Numbered from the stretch's first letter, positions 1 to 15,300 are shown. The stretch: DNA of 64,000 bases from Monarcha castaneiventris obscurior (GCA_026261815.1 JAMPIT010000856.1:7486001-7550000); one strand, 5' to 3'. Notes: generated from the letters alone by a model not told the origin. Numbers and translations are program-made.

Positions 1-258
1 TCTCTGCCAGTGCTGTAATTACACAGCGTTAATTGGCCAGAGCAGTGAATCCATCACCCTTTTATTTGCTGTGAAAGGGAAAACCTTCTCTGCTTGTCCC
101 CTGCCCGTCCTTGTGGGTGCTCAGCAGTAACCACAGCCCTTCAGCAAGTGACCACAGCTCCCACCTCCAGCACACACCTCCTCCTGAACAAATCCACAAC
201 CACAACCCAACCTGTCACACGTGAGGGACAGCAGGAGGGGCTGGGGGTGCTGCTGTAC
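1..258 (-). other. RAB26 intron 5 (partial)
   Basis: Sequence 3' of exon 5 up to the window edge. It begins with the donor gtacag at 258-253. No further RAB26 exon, repeat or RNA gene was recognised. Confidence 0.85.
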
Positions 259-311
259 CTGGATGTTGTCGAAGGAGGCTTTGTTGGTGACATCGTAGAG
301 CAGGAGCAGGG
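259..311 (-). CDS. RAB26: RAB26 exon 5
   Basis: 53 bases. After completing the split alanine codon it encodes [17 protein letters not shown], the beta-4 strand and following helix of the G domain. The acceptor is ctccacag|CCCTG and the donor CAG|gtacag, phase 0. The next exon, expected to begin AWLTEIHEYAQ, is not in 1-258, so it must lie left of the window. Confidence 0.95.
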
Positions 312-3300
312 CTGTGGAGAGAGGGACAGGGCGTTAGTGCCAGTGCCAAGCTGAGCCCGTGGCTCAGAACACATTGCACAGTTCCTGTGGCAGGTCACAG
401 CTGGGGACATGAGATACAGAACACACTAAAATCCAGCACAGCAACACCTCACACTGCTGGTATTTGCAGAGCCTCCTCCATCCACGGCAGCTGCTTCCCG
501 TGCAAAACCATTCCAGTGATTCCTGACTTACCTGGCCTGGAGTGGCAGCTCAGGGCCCGGAGAGCCGGAGGGAGGGGCTCCCCCAGAGCAGAGGTGGCCG
601 TGCTTACCGTGGGCATCCCGGTAGTAGGCGTGCGTGACGCTGCGGAAGCGCTCCTGCCCGGCCGTGTCCCAGATCTGGAAGGCAGATGGGAGCAGAGGGA
701 TCAGATCTGACCAGAACCCACCAAAACCAGCCCAAACAGCATAGTGCAACCCCAGGAAGCCTCTCCAGCTTTTTTTCCCAGGGACATCAACAGGAAAAAT
801 GACCAGAGCAATGAATATGGAAGCAGCATCTTCCCACTCCTCAGCATGGGGACACGACGTGGCCCTTAATTGGAAAATCCATGGAGCAGATGGAGGCATG
901 GGGACCCGCTAATGTGATTTATCAGCCCTTAATGCAGCAGGAGGTTTGCAGAGTGCACACTGCTGCCTGGAAGATCTGTGTTACCAAGCTCAGGGCAAAG
1001 GGCTCGGAGAAACCGTCAGGCCTCAGGGGGCTGGAGCAGCTCTGGCTGCAGGGGCACATGAAATCTTCATGTCCCATGGGCTGGAGGCAGGCTGAGCCAG
1101 GGAATGTGGATCCCTTCCAGGATCTCAATCCCTCTCAGCATCCTTTGGCTCTCCCAAAGCAGGAGCGGCCTGGAAACAGAGGGCAAACCCCACAGGTGCT
1201 GCTTTGGTTTCACCAGGTCCGGCTACAGTCACAGAGCAGCAGGGAGGCAGCAGGGCTGGGATGAGGATCACTGTGGCCAGAACAGCCCCCAGCCCTGAGC
1301 AAGCTCCTGCCAAGGGGACAGAGCAGCCAAAAGGGTCCATAAGGCTGTCCCAGGGCAGGAAACATGACCACAAAGGATAAAGATGGGGCCCCATTTTGGG
1401 GCTGCTCCTCTGCTTTGTCCTCTGAGGGGCTTTGTCCACCTCTGAACACCTGGGGCAGCAAGGAAGATGCTTCCAGGGCCATGGGGACATACCTGCAGCT
1501 TCACCTTCACCCCATCCACCGTCAGCACCTTGTTCTGAAAGAGAATGGAAAGGGTGGCGAGGGGTGAGCACAGCTGCAGGATGCCCAGGGAAACATATCC
1601 AGCCCCCATCCCAGTCAGTGTTTCCCCCAAACCCTCAGGCTGATCCCCTCTCCTGCTTTTTAAACTCCCATCCATTGGTCCGAGCACCTGCAGAGCCGTT
1701 TGCACCATGGCCCAGTCAGAAGATCTCTCCCTGTATCAGCACAAGTTGCATCTATTTGGACACCTAAACCCTGGCAATGCCACGCCCAGCTCAGGCTGGA
1801 GACCTCTGGCCATACATTAATGAGCACCAGCATCCCACCTTAGTGGCCTTCAAAAGACGGAGTTGACCACTCCACATCCAGCCAGCAAATTAAAAGTAAC
1901 TCCTGTCTCTGTCTCTTGGACCTGTTTTTCTCCTGGTTTCTCTCAGGATTTCCCCCCTCCCTGTTTTGCTGGCTTTTAGGAAAGGTGGGAGCCCCTCGGT
2001 GCCCCTCAGGGTGGCTGTGTCAGACAGGGAGGGCAGGAGATGGATCCTGACTGTGTCCCAGAGCAACCACCATCCCAGCAATCCACACCAGCCTCTCCAA
2101 ACATTAAAGGAATGCAAGCCTACAGACCAGCGATCCCAGGGGAAGGAGCAGAGAAGAGATTAATTTGCTCGCCAGATCCATAGAAATTAGCACAGTAATC
2201 AGTGGGACGTGCTGGAAACATGGCCAGGGAATAGCACACCAGTGGGATGAGGCAGCTGGTGGCTGCTCTGGTGATAATTTAAATCCCACTTCCTCCATTT
2301 GCTCCAGAGCTGGTTTGGGAAGCTCCCATCTCTCTCATCACATGGCCATGGGATGGCCAAGGCTGCCATGACCCCAGCTGGGCTCTGCGGGCTCAGCCTT
2401 GGCTCATCCACCCCCAGCACTGGACAGCCAGCAGCTCCAGTGCCACCAAACTCCCCCCAGGGACCCATGCCAAGAGCCATCCCTGCACATCCCACACCGC
2501 TCAGCACCATCACCCCTTCAGGTGCTGGCAAGGCTCTTCATTGATGGTTTTAACAAGGGCAGCAGGAGCATCTCATCCCCTGCACATCTACACAAGGATC
2601 CAGCGAGGAGGAGAGAGCAGGAGAGAGCCGGAGCGCTGCATCCTCTGTCTGCTCAGGCAGACGCAGGGAGACGGCCGAGGTTTATAAATACCTTCAAAGG
2701 CAGCGACTGAGACGGGGGAGAGAAGTGATTCACAGCCCAGGAGCTTTAAAAATAGGCAGCCAGGGAGTGGGGTGGGGGAGCTGGGAAGTACTCAGGGAAA
2801 AGCCGGGGCTCGGGGAGCTGGCCGGGCGTTTAGGGCTCCCTGCATGTGGAGCCGAGCCTTTCCCAGGATGTGACACCAGGGCTGCTGAAGGCTGCAGTGC
2901 CTAAAACCCAGGGTGCCCCCTGCCACAAAGTGCTCCTTGGACCTTGGTGCTGCTGCCCAGGGCTCCCAGGTGAGCAGGGACAGAGCCATCGCCAGAGCAG
3001 AACCACAGCCATGGCAAACGGTGCTGAACTGCACCTTCACCTCATCCCAGAGGATGGGTAACAGCCCTGCCCTAACCTGTGCCACAGGTGAGACAGAGCA
3101 GGTTTATGCTCTGCAGGAGATCCAATCTCCGAGCTCACTTTGCCCTCCAAAACCCCGGCTCCTACGTGCAGGTGCCAGAGCCACAGCAGAGGTGCAGGCA
3201 CATCCCGCAGGCTCTGTCCTGGCACAGTGCCATTCCAAACACCATTCCCAGGTGCTGGCAGCCAGCTGCCAATACCACCTGCCAGGGACCATGCCAGGGA

Positions 3301-6300
3301 CTGCAGAGGAAGGAAAAGGCTCTGTGTTTCACCATTGGCCCCAGATCTTGGCACAAGGGGATGAGGACACTTGGTGTGATGGATGGTGACAAGGGACAAG
3401 GACACAATGAGAGTCACATTAAAACCAGCACCAAACAGGTGCCCTTCCCCATGGCCACTCCAGCTCAGAGCAGAGTGTGTGGCTGTGCCAGGGGATATGG
3501 CCATGTCTCCAGTATGGCTGTGCTCCAAGGCTGATAGACCACCATGGGTAGGAGGGAGGGAGAACGTGGCCCCAGCCCTGAGCATGGATCATCTAGGCCA
3601 AAGCCACCTTGAAGCACCTGGTGAGCAGCCAAAAAAGCTGAAGCTCCAAAGGTGCCCCACATGCACTGACCTCCACTTCAGGAGTTAATTAACACGGAGC
3701 TGGCAGCAACAGGAGTCACACTAATTATGACTGACCTATATTTTAGGGAGTAAATGCTTAGACCTAATTAAAGTCTGCACATTGGTCCAGGTACTGCTGG
3801 ACCAGCCTGGGGAAAGAATTGATTTTCTGAGGATTGGGTGGGGAACAGATAAGTGTTCCAGGGCGAAAAGCTGTAGAAGTGCTCCTGCAGGCAGGAGACA
3901 CAGCCAGAGCCATCCAGAGCATCACTCCTGCCTGCGTCCCTGCCTGCATCCCAAAGAAGTTAGCCCTGGCTGTGGCTGCCCCATCTCTGGAAGTCTCCAA
4001 GGCCAGGTTGGACGGGCCTTGGAGTAACATGGTTTAGTGAGAGGTGTCTGTGCCCAGGGCAGGGGGTGGATTGAGGTCCCTTCCAATCCAAACCGTTCCA
4101 GGATTCTGTGATCCCTGCCTGCCCCCAAGCACAGGGTGGCTGCAGAACATGGGTGAAGCCAAGAAGATGGGAGGAGCAGGGTGGGAAAAGGCAGGAGCTG
4201 GGCTGGGAAAGGGCAGGGGCTGCTGCCAGCAGCACACACCAGCATGGTTCAGATGAACCAGATACCCAGGTCTCCCCCCATACTACGGCTAAGTGACTTT
4301 CCAGCTTCCAATTTTTTTTCCTTTTTTTAAGGAGCTGCCTCAATTCCCTCCTGTCAGCCCTTCCAAGGCACAGCTGGGGGCTGAGCTCCTAATAAGCATC
4401 CAAAGACAAAAGACGCCGTGTCTCAATGCATTGAGATGTGAAATGTGCTGCCAGCCCTGCCAGCGAGGCGAGGAGCTGTGTTCCTCAGGGCTCCTTCCTC
4501 ATCTCACCCCATTTGTTAGAACAGAGGTAACGCTTCCAGCAGCCTCCTGCCACAATTCTGGCAGGAGAACCATCCCTGCACCTCAGCTCTGCTGTTGCCC
4601 TTCCCAATTTCAGTTTTTGTGTCCTTTTTCCTGGGGCGGTACAAACGTTATTAAAATCTCATCTAGCAGGGGCTGCAGTGGAATGCCTGCAGTGCCTGGG
4701 GTGGACAAACACGATGCTCCGAAGTTAAATAATCTTCAGGACATCAGATAAACAAAGTTGGAACCTTGCAGATGCAGGAAAAATTAAATTACCAAGTGCA
4801 GATGGTCCTCAATTAAGAGCAGCATTATCACACACCAAGGCCCCGCTGGCTGCAGCCCTGGCACGATCCCACTGCCACAACTGCCCAGGAGAGGCCGTTT
4901 GGAAGCAGAAGGGAGGGAGGGGAAGGTGCTGGAGCGAAACCGCGCCGTTCCTGAAACGTGCACAGACACTGCTCCCACACAAACCCAGCGCTGCCACCCT
5001 GCTCTGCTCTCACAGCAGCTGCAGGAGGGGCAAATGCCATTCCCTCAGACCGCAGGGTCCCCACAGTGCCAGTGAATCCCACCAGGAGCAACGGGCACGT
5101 CCCCAGGTGCGTGAATCCACACCACTGAATCTGCAGCACAACCCAGGATCAGCATCGACAGCCTGGCCTCTCCCAGCTCTTACACGCATGAACTCATTAA
5201 TTACAGCCTTTAAAGTTAAATTGGATACCTGGATCAATTTGCTTCGCAATTGACTGGACAAATGGGAAGCTGCTCACTGACACATTCAGGCTCCATCCAG
5301 GGGATCCCCACCCTGTCTCCCCAGAGCCTGTGATGGGCACTGGCTCCAGTGGTGCTGCCCAGGAGCACCTACCCAAGCACCCCCTGCACAGGGGGGCTCC
5401 ATTTTAACCATGGAAAAGAAGCCACTCAAATGTCATTATTGGCCCTTGGAGGCATCTCCTGAAGCTGAGCAGGGGCAAATTCCTGTCAAAATGGGGATAA
5501 ATGGCATTAGTGACTATAGATCAAACCGGGCGCAGGCGCTGGGGCAGCACAGAGTTAATTAGTGCCAGTAATGAGCTGTGGAACTGACAGTGCAGCCACC
5601 CAGAAATGTCATTAGGTTGTGGTGTCACCGGGCCAGGCCACCCGGGAGCAGGGGATAGATTGGGTTATCCTTTATTTCAGGAAGTTAGGAGAAGCCCAGC
5701 AGTGGAGGACTGGCTGAAGGGATGCTGGAGCACTCCAGCCCTGTGCCAAGGCCAGACCAGGAGCCAAATTCCCACCCGGCAAAGCCCAGGGAGCCCCTGC
5801 AAGCACAAACACTCCTGTGCCAGGAGGAAATTGGATGAGTTGTGATACAGCAGACACACAAATAACCACCACCTCCAACGGCGGCTGCAAAAATAGATCA
5901 AGGATCGATACGGAAATCTGCCCAAAACATCAGGACACTGCATTAAATTTGCTGGTTAAAACCCTGAGGTTTTCCCACACATGCGCAGCCAGGGAGCCGC
6001 TCCTGGTGGCTCAGCATCTCTCCAGGCACAGTGCCTGGCTCAGGGACATCCCAGCCCACTGCCACGGCCAGGGATCCAGAAGCAGCCCCACTTTGCCCCC
6101 TCAGTGCTGCGAAAACCTGGTCCCTCTAAATCCAGGCAGTGCCTGATCCAGCACAGCCCAGCCACATGGCACGTCCACGGAGAACACAGCCAGCCCACCG
6201 CTCCAGCCCGGGGAAAACTCTTCCAGGAGCACATTCCCTGCAGGAGAGGGGAGGGAACAGCCTGATGCTGCGCTGGAACCTGCGGAAAGCCTTTGGGAAT

Positions 6301-9300
6301 GGGGAGAGGGGAAGAAGCAGGGGCTGGAGGCAGGGCTGTACCATGGTGTGGCTGGGCACAGTCCTGCTCCAGCCGTGCTGTGTGGGGCTGCAGGATGTCC
6401 CAGGCACTGGGATTCTTATTCAATGATCCTCTTCCTCCTCCTCAGCTGTGCCACCACCAGAGACATTCCCGTGCAGCCCCAGCATCCCAGGGAGACCCGG
6501 GTGGCCAAAACACCCCAGCACAGTTCCCTCTGCCTCATCCCATAAATCTTCCCTTCAGAGAAAAATCGCAACCATTCATCTCCCAGGGCAGGTGATTAAT
6601 TCCTCAGCAGCTCAGTGCATTTGCACTCTGCAGCTAAAATTAGAAACTTCTGCCTTGGGATGTTTTCCTCCCCAGGCCTTGCACACTCCTGCCTGCAGCC
6701 ACCCCAACGCCAGCGCCGCTGCCAAGATCCTTTCAGAACCCACAACATGCTGGTGCTGGCTGCTCAGCTCCTGCTCAGATCTTCGGCAGATCCCAGGAAA
6801 TGCAGATTAACACCGCAACCCCTCACAGCACACAGCACTTCCAACCTGCTCTGCTGCCAGAGCTGCCCCATAGCCCCTCCACAGCTGCTTGAAGGGGTCA
6901 CCCCACTGTGTCCCCTCTGCCATGTCTGGCCTGGAGAAGCCACAAGCCCAGCCCTCCATAAATGCCTCCCACTCCTGGTCTCCAGATGGGCACAGCCCCT
7001 TCCCTGCAGCACCCAGCAAGCGCCCCAGGGATGTCAGCAGCACCAGCCTTTGTCCAGAGCCGTGTTCACTACATTAAATCCCAATTAACATCTCCCTGGC
7101 TGCCAGCCCTGCAGAGATAAGAGTCCAGGCTCTTGTTTGAGCAGACACACTGAAGAATTAGTGACTTATCATCTTCTAGTCACATCAGTCTGCAAATAAA
7201 AGGGTTTTCTGGCAAGAAGAGAATCCTGTCTTAGGGACAGATTAGAGGTAAGAGGATCTGCTTTGGATCATACATTTTAAATTCAGCCCTGTTCTGCTTC
7301 TCGGCATCGCCCATATAAGCCACGGTCCTGGGAGAGGGGCACATTCCCTCCCAGCTGCATGAAAGCAGCAAGGTCCTGGGATGATCCATGGGATGGTTCC
7401 TTGAGGGAGTCACATGCAGATGAGACTTGATGCTCTCAAGCACAATGGGGCTGCTCAGGCTCATCCTGGCAGGAGGGAGACAGGGCTGTACAAGGCTTTG
7501 AGATGTCCCCAAGGGAGTGAGCCTGTGCCCCAATCCCATGGGCAGCCACAGAAATCCGCCCTCAAAATTCCTCAGGGTAGGATCTGCTACAGCCAACCTG
7601 GAGACCAGAGCCACCAAAAAGCGACAGCCAGCAGGAAAGCTGCCCCCATCCCTGCAGCTCCAACACACAACTTGCTCCTGGGACGGGATGGGATGGGATC
7701 CTCCCCATCTGGGGATGGCCTGAAGAGCTCCCCCACCACCCTGGGCTGCATTACTCACCCCTTCCATCTCTTTTTCCCCTACTTTATAAAAGAAGGGATA
7801 TTTTTAAATATATCCCTGCTTAATTCTAAACCAGGAAGCCTTGGAAACAAAAGGGGCAGAGATGGCTCATGCAGATTCGTGCCAATACTGGGAATAAGTA
7901 ACGTGGCACTCAACATATTTATCTTCATTTTCCTCATCAAGGACATGCCACGCTGCAAAGCTGAACAGGGATCTCCACAGAGTATTTATTGCTCTATCAT
8001 TTCTCATCTGCAGCAAACACGGCCCCGTCAGTGCCACAGAGATGAAAAATGGCTCATCAGGTCCTGTTGGACAGGGAATCGTTTACGTGGGGAGAAATAA
8101 AGCCTTGCAGCACTTTTCTGACCTTAAAGGTCTTTTCCAACCTAAACGATTCCAAGATTTGCCTCAGTGACTGCAGCCAGCCCTGGGCTGAAAACTTGCC
8201 TGAAGTTTCTGAGAAGACTTTACAATCCAATTAAAAAAAAATCAGGGCTGAACATCCAGCAGCAAACACTCTGTCAGCACCCAGCAGTAACACAGCAGCA
8301 TCCGCAGACAGCACTGCAAACAGCATTATTAAAGAGCACTTCTCATCCCTAAGGAAAATGAAATCCCCAAAGACCTGACAAAGGAATCTGTAGCTTTTTA
8401 TCCCAAACACTCCCATCCTTCACCAATAGCCAAGGCAGACAGCTCCAAAAGACTGCATTCTTGCTGTGCAGCAAACCTGAACCCAGATCCTTCAAAGGAT
8501 TCAAGGAGAAGAGAGCGACTGAAGAACTTCAATGAGATTTTTCCAATGGCTGAAAGAGTCCAGTCAGCCTCCAGGACTGGCACCCATCAGGTCCCAGTGC
8601 TCCCTGGTACCACAGCCCATCTCTGCATGGTGCAGTGGCAACAGGGACAGCCAAGGCTGAAACGCAGCAAGTCCTGGGCCCCTCTCTGCAGGGCAGGACC
8701 CTCCTCAGCCCTGTGGCTGCTCCCCAAAGTCCAGGGGAGCTTTCTGAGGTTTCACCTTCTCCCCACGAACCACGGTGGTTTCACGTTGCCACAGGTGGCA
8801 ATGCCACCATGGTCCTACCTGGCCACCTGCCCCTTGTGCAAGAACAACCTTGAAATCCCCCTTGGACAGACCAGGGACACAGGGGCTGAGTGGGCAGAGC
8901 CTCTGCCCTATCACTCCTCTGCCAGTGCCGGGGTGGACCCATCCACAGGTGGCACAAGGCAGCAGCCAAGCACAGGAGCGATCCCAACATTCCCAGCACA
9001 GGGCTCCGCCAGCGCAGGCACCGTGCAGTCAAAGCTTTGATCTTTGCAAAGCTTTTCCTTCTCCCTGGCAGCAGTCCCAGCTCTCCCATTTTCCGCTCTG
9101 CTAGAGCAGGCTCTTCCCCAGGTTTGGGCACCACTGAAAGCCCCGGGAGATGCAGAGGTGCTGAGGAATTGCAGCACACTGAGCACATCACCAGTGCTTC
9201 CACACCAAAACCACCCCAGTCAGTCAAACCAGCCTGGCCAACCTAACTCCACCATTTGCTCTCCCCATGGGGGGTTCTGGAGCAGAGCTGCAAGCCGGGA

Positions 9301-12300
9301 TTGTGCTGGGAAATCACCCCAGGGATGCAAAACACCCCAAATCCTTCACTGTGGGTGCTGGAGGTCTGGGCAGCAGTGCAGACCTTGCTCCCAGGAAGCT
9401 GTTCCAAGACATTGCCAACCCTTTTACAAACAAAACTGAACCAAAACCCACCACACAGCCACCTCGATTTTTTTTGTTGCACACTTGGGAAGCCCAGCCT
9501 CAGCCAAGAACTCCAGCTGGAGCAGCCAGGTCCTCAGGAGAGGATTTCCACCTCTGCACTGGGCTGCGGGGCTGATCCCTGGAGAATGAGCCCTCCCAGA
9601 GCTGCTCTGCTCCCGCTGCTCTCCCCCAGCACACCCGGCCGTCTGACCTCACGTGTGTACTATTCAGGAGGGAAAAACACATCTGCCAGGCATTAACGCT
9701 TGCTTGGGAACAAAGTTATTTTTGGCATTGTTGAGCACTTCTCCCGTTAATTCATGCACATTTATAAGTGCAGCTCATGAATGGGTTGAAGGAAGTTCGG
9801 GCTGAGCCACAGAGCCACTCGCTGAACCCTAGCCCTGCTGGGAGCCTCCTGGACGTGTCCCCCCGATGCAAAGGGGTCTTGGGAGCAGCCCCACAGAGCA
9901 GGACCCACTCTCCAAGCTCAGCTCCTCGGCACCGACTGAATTAAGTGCTCTGGCTGCCGCTGTCCAGGCTCTGCAGCACCACATTGGCACCGCAGCTGGC
10001 ACTGTAAGGGCTCGAGGTGCCTCACAGGCCCCCTGTGCTCCCCCTGACACCATGACCATAGAAACACCCAGGAGCAGGTGGTGACAGCACACAATACACA
10101 CAACCAGTGACAGGTGCCCAGGGCAGCGTCACAGGGCTGTCACCAGCCTGGAGGGCACTGCCTTGCCATGCTGTTGCCATGGGCAGGTGCAGGGAGACAG
10201 GGCTTGGAGGGCTCGCATCCCCACCAGCCTGGCACAGCTGCCAGCCCTTCACCAGGGCTGGGGCTGTGGGGACTGCCCAGCACCACTGCCAAATTCAGGC
10301 TCAGTTCTAAAAGTTGACACCAGGAGTAGCAACAATCCCCCGGCTCCACCTCTGAGGAAAACGGAGCGATGCAGAGGCCAGGGGTCGCAGCATGACTGCT
10401 TCCCCACAGCTCCCAGAGCCGAGCGTGCTCAACACCAGGGATAAAAGATAAACCAACGAAAGCCCGGTCATCTGGCTGTATGAGCTGCTGGAAGGGCTCC
10501 CTATGCTCCCGAGAAAGGGTCTGGACTGACCCTGCACTGCCCGGGGCACTGTGGATGGATGCTCACCCAGGGACCGCTCCTCTCCGACAGGGAGGTCCCT
10601 GGACAGCATCTCCACTTCGAGCCCCCAGCAGCCAGGCTGGGCTGAATTATTCATCCACACATGCAGCTGTGTTTTTCTTAATCATCAGCTCCAAGGAAGC
10701 AGCAAAGCACGGAGGCACGGGTGGGACCGGCTGCTGGTGAGTGGCACGGGAAGCAGATCCAGCAATTTCTACCAAATTCATTATCCAGCACAAGGCAAGG
10801 TCCTCACCAGTGGGGTCTGCACTCCCCAGACGGGCTGGAACTCCCCAGATGCCTTTAGCAGCCTCCTGCACTTGGCTTTGTGGGTGAAAAAGATCATTAA
10901 CAGGGAGCCGTTCCGACGTGGGGAACGCAGGGCTGACAGCCGGCTCTCCCTGGGGGGATGAGGCTCGATCCCGGTGAGGAGGAGGAGCAGCAGCCGCGGT
11001 GTGGGACAGGACCCCCAGCACGCCTGGCACACATCGCAGCCCGGGGGCTCAGGGCCAGGGTGCGGCGGCTCTTCCCGCTGACAGCGTTAATGCCACAGAC
11101 CCGCGCGGAGCCTTCGCCGGGATCGTTGCCGTGGTGATGCTGCGCAGGCAAAGCTGGAAAAGCCAAAGCCTCCATTTCCCCAGCGTGTCACTGAGCCCGG
11201 GAACATCGAGTCTTGGCAGGCAGGAGGAAAACGTCCCGAGACACGGGCAGATGGCACAAGGGCTGGCGAGGTGGATGCGATGGCATCATGGCATCTGACC
11301 CAAGCAGTTGGGCATGGCTCCCACCACTCCCTTCCTTTCAATAAATTAAATAGAAAAATCCCACACAAAAGGGAACAAAACCTGTGCAGGTGTTCACACC
11401 AGGACCAGTCACATGCTCAGAGATGTGCTAACAGTTTTCTGGCCCCTAGAAGATGACCCTTCCTGCCTGCTGACCTCCTGCAGGCAGAACTGACCCAGCC
11501 CTGGCATACCAACATCTCCCTGAGGCTCGGAAGCATCACTGAGACCCCCAAAGCACCCACTGAGCTCCTCCTCACGCTGGGACAACCACGGCCCAGGGCC
11601 ATGGACATCACCCTTTAAAGCTGAAGCACCACAAGCTCCCAACTCACGTTAGTTATGATGAGGGAGAAACACTTTTTCCCAGAGGAGGCATAAAGATGAA
11701 TTATTTGCTGTTGCTTCCGAGAGATTCACTAATGCCTCAGGGCAATGACTCGGTGCTGAGCCAGGATTAAAAATGCTGTACATCCCTGGTAGACAAACAA
11801 AGCTGTGTGAGCTCCAGGGCTCTGCTGGGATCCCAAGCCAGGGGAACCGGACAGCTCCGACACCCTGGGATGGAGCCAAGAGCCGCACAGGCAGCGCACG
11901 GCTCTGCCTGTGGTGCCAACAACAAAATATTTTGCTTCCAAAGGTTCTGCAGGTAAAGCCCTCAATCCCCCATTGCCATAGGAACAGTGTGTGCCCCATC
12001 ACCATCCAAGGACAGGGACAGCTGCTGAGGCTCACCCCACACTGCGGCTCCCTCCACCACAAACACAGCCCTGACCTGCCGGGATGGGGGTGCTTTTTCC
12101 CATTTTTTTTCCCAAGGAGGATGACCTGCCGGTACTTGCTGTCCCAGGCTTTGGCACAGCTGATTGCTGCCCTGCCCTTGGCCACAGTGATGCTCAGTGT
12201 TACCACCACAGGTCCAGCAGAGCCCCATGGATGAGACCCACCCAATGGCTCAGGTCTCAGGGAAGTGGCTCTTTGAGGAAAGGATGAAGGGAAAGGTGTT

Positions 12301-15300
12301 TTGCAGGGAAGAACAACACTCAGTGAGCACCTGGTGAGCTCAGCCAGAGTCGGCTCCTGCCACTGCAGCCATCCCAGCACTGCCAAAGCCGGGACTGGCA
12401 CGTCACCCATCCCCACAGAGATCATCAACATCCACCCCAGGAATAACCCAAAGCCTGCTGGGAGCAATAATTAATTAACAAAATGAGGCAGCAGCTCAGC
12501 ACAGAGGCAGTGAGGGCTCAGGGCATCACGGGAGCTGAGCAAGGCAGAGCCAAGCGGCAGGGATGCCCCAAATGCCCATCCCAGAGGCAGTGGGGTGGCT
12601 AGAGACACCCCAAAACCCACCTGTCCCCCCTTTCCTGGCCCCTTTCCCTCTGCTTTCAAAGAACAACCCAGTTCTGCACAGCTGAATTCAACATTTTATC
12701 ACAAATGAAAGTGAAATTAAGCCAAATGTATTCCATTAAATATTCAAACCATTTAGACTTACTCTGGCCCCATTTAAATGTTTTACTGGCTATAAAACGC
12801 TCCCTCACAGGTCCTGGCACCGGGAGCGAATTCAGCCCGGCTCGGATCCATGGCAGTGGATGCTCCAGTGCCCAGTTTGGCCTCTCCAGGGCCAACTTCC
12901 CACCTGGCAGCTGCCGGAGAGGAGCCAACACAGCACTACCGTGTACCCACAGCCTTCCTCCAGCCCGACCTCTTGCTCACCCTGCTCCTTCTCTGTGATC
13001 CTGCTGAGCTGGAGCGGGGCAGGAACAGGGATCTGCCTCACACCCCTGGACACAACGTGGATGGGTGGGAATTGCATTTCCCAGCTGAGTTTCCCATGGT
13101 CCCCATCTTCTATAGGGGTTTCGGGCTCCCACACAGCTCTCATCAGGAGGATACAGAGACAGATTATGCTAAGCACCTTTACAACCTCCCTCTTTCTACC
13201 AGCAGCTCCCAAGTCTCTGTTTTCCTTGCTGTGTCCTGGCACTGCAGCTCCTGAGCACCCCAGACCTTCTGCTCTCCCCCTGAGCTAATTAAATCCATTA
13301 TTCCAAGCACCCCAGGCCAGGACAGACCCATGGGGACACCAGCTATCAACATGCACCAGGAAGCCACCAAGCACCAGCAGGGCTGCAGGAGCCTGCAGAC
13401 ACTGGTGCCCTTCCAGAAGCATCTCCCAAACCCCATGTGCCCAGCGCTGTTATGTCAGCTGGAATGGATGCAAAATTCCATACCTAAATTATTCTGGGTG
13501 GTATTTCTGACACCAAGGAGGTGGAGAAGGCACCCTCCCACCATCCTGCAAAGAGGATTAAGCTGGTCAAGAGTTTTCTTAACCAGGCTCTGGGGCTCAC
13601 TGCCACTCCAGCTGCTCAAGCACTTCTTTGCTTTCAAGACATTAATCTTCTTTCTCTGCTTTCCCCAAGGCAGGAATGGAGTCCCTTGTCCGCTGGGATC
13701 ACCACCCGCACACGGGGGTTCGCATCTTCCTGGCGTGCTGCAGAACTGGGGTTATTCTTTTCCAAAAGCAAGAGGCAAAGGAAGATGAGTAAAAGCCCAG
13801 GAGCTGTGAGGAGCGAGCGCAGCCACCACGGGCACCGCTCGCAGCATCTCTTGGCAACTGAGCCCCTGCATGCAAATGACAGGCACTGACTGCAAAGCTG
13901 TGAGTGTCCCTCTGCAAGGGAGGGAGCAGCCACGGGAAGAAAAGCAGGGCTGGGCTTCCCATGAAAAATGGATATTTACTCCCCCGAGAGCCCATCCTGG
14001 GAGCAGGGAACAGGCACCAGCAGCAGCTGTGGAGGAGCGGCATCCTCAGAGTCACACGCGGGCACAAGGAGTAAAATCCCGGCTGACCAGCACTGCCCTC
14101 CCTAGGCAAGGCTGCCAGGACCTGCCTCCCTGTACTGGATTTGGGCATAGCTGGTCCCTACAGCACCGGTGACAGCATCGTGTCCATCCCCTGGAACCAG
14201 GCAGAAGGGGTGGGAGCACCACAGGAATCATCAGACTCCTGGAATGGTTTGGGTTGGAAGGGATCTTAAAGCTCAGCCAGTTCTAACCCCCTGCTGAGGG
14301 CAGGGACACCTTCCACTAGACCAGGTTGCTTCAAATCCCATCCAACTTGTCCTTGAACACTTGCAGGGATGGAAATCTGCTCTGGGCAAATTGAGCCCAC
14401 CTCTCCATAGAGAAATGCAAAAATATGAAATCAGCTACTGCTATTAAAATTCATCCAGCAATGGGAGCTGCAGAGAAAACTGATTTTCAGACATAGAGCT
14501 GCTGGAAACACACAGAAACACAGAATGGTTTGGGTTGGAAGGGACCTTAAAGGTCATCCAGTTCCAACCCTTTGCCATGGGCATACCCAAGGTGGGCAAA
14601 GAGGCATCCCCTGCCTGCTGCTTCTCCACCTTCCCCATCCTGGTTGCAGCTGTGTTGCCACTGGCATGGCCCCACGGAGGGGAATTTGGCCCAAGCAATT
14701 CAACAGCATCAAGGATGTTTCTCCCAGGGAAAGGCCACTTCTCTCCAGAGCTCCAACCCTGGAGACCAACCTAAACCCACCCCACTGCAGCAAACCCCCA
14801 TCCTGACCCCACACAGCAAAGGAGAGACTAAACACTCTGCCCAGTGCCCGAGTTCCTTTCCTCCAACATCCAGAGGTAATTTTACACAGAAAGACGCTGA
14901 AATTAATTTATTTCCGTTCCTTTCTTCTGGCCTAAGCAGCTCTCCTCCCACTTTTTCCAGATTGATCCATAGAAAATGAGCCCTGCTAATGCTCCATGCC
15001 AGCCGCTGAGATAAAAGCCAGCCCTTGGCTTTCAGGAGGCTCCAGGTTGCTCCAGCCCTTCAAAGGGAGGCACCAGGCAAAGGCTGTGAGGGCAGGGATG
15101 TGGGCTGGGATGTGACACCTGCTGGGGACCCAAGCATCGCCCCAAGGGCGGGGATGTGGGTGCCCACTGGGGACCAGCAGATGCTCAGGGCATCCACACC
15201 CCTCTCCCAGCACATGGACTCCCAGGACCAGCCTGGGTGCATCCAAACCGTGGTCCTTGTTACTCTGCACACTCTGCATGGCTGGAGCAAAGGCTCCCAT

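Noticed and set aside
11649..12467. 272-codon minus-strand open frame inside RAB26 intron 2
   Set aside because: Same strand as RAB26 but without suitable splice context or homology; it looks like chance in stop-poor sequence.
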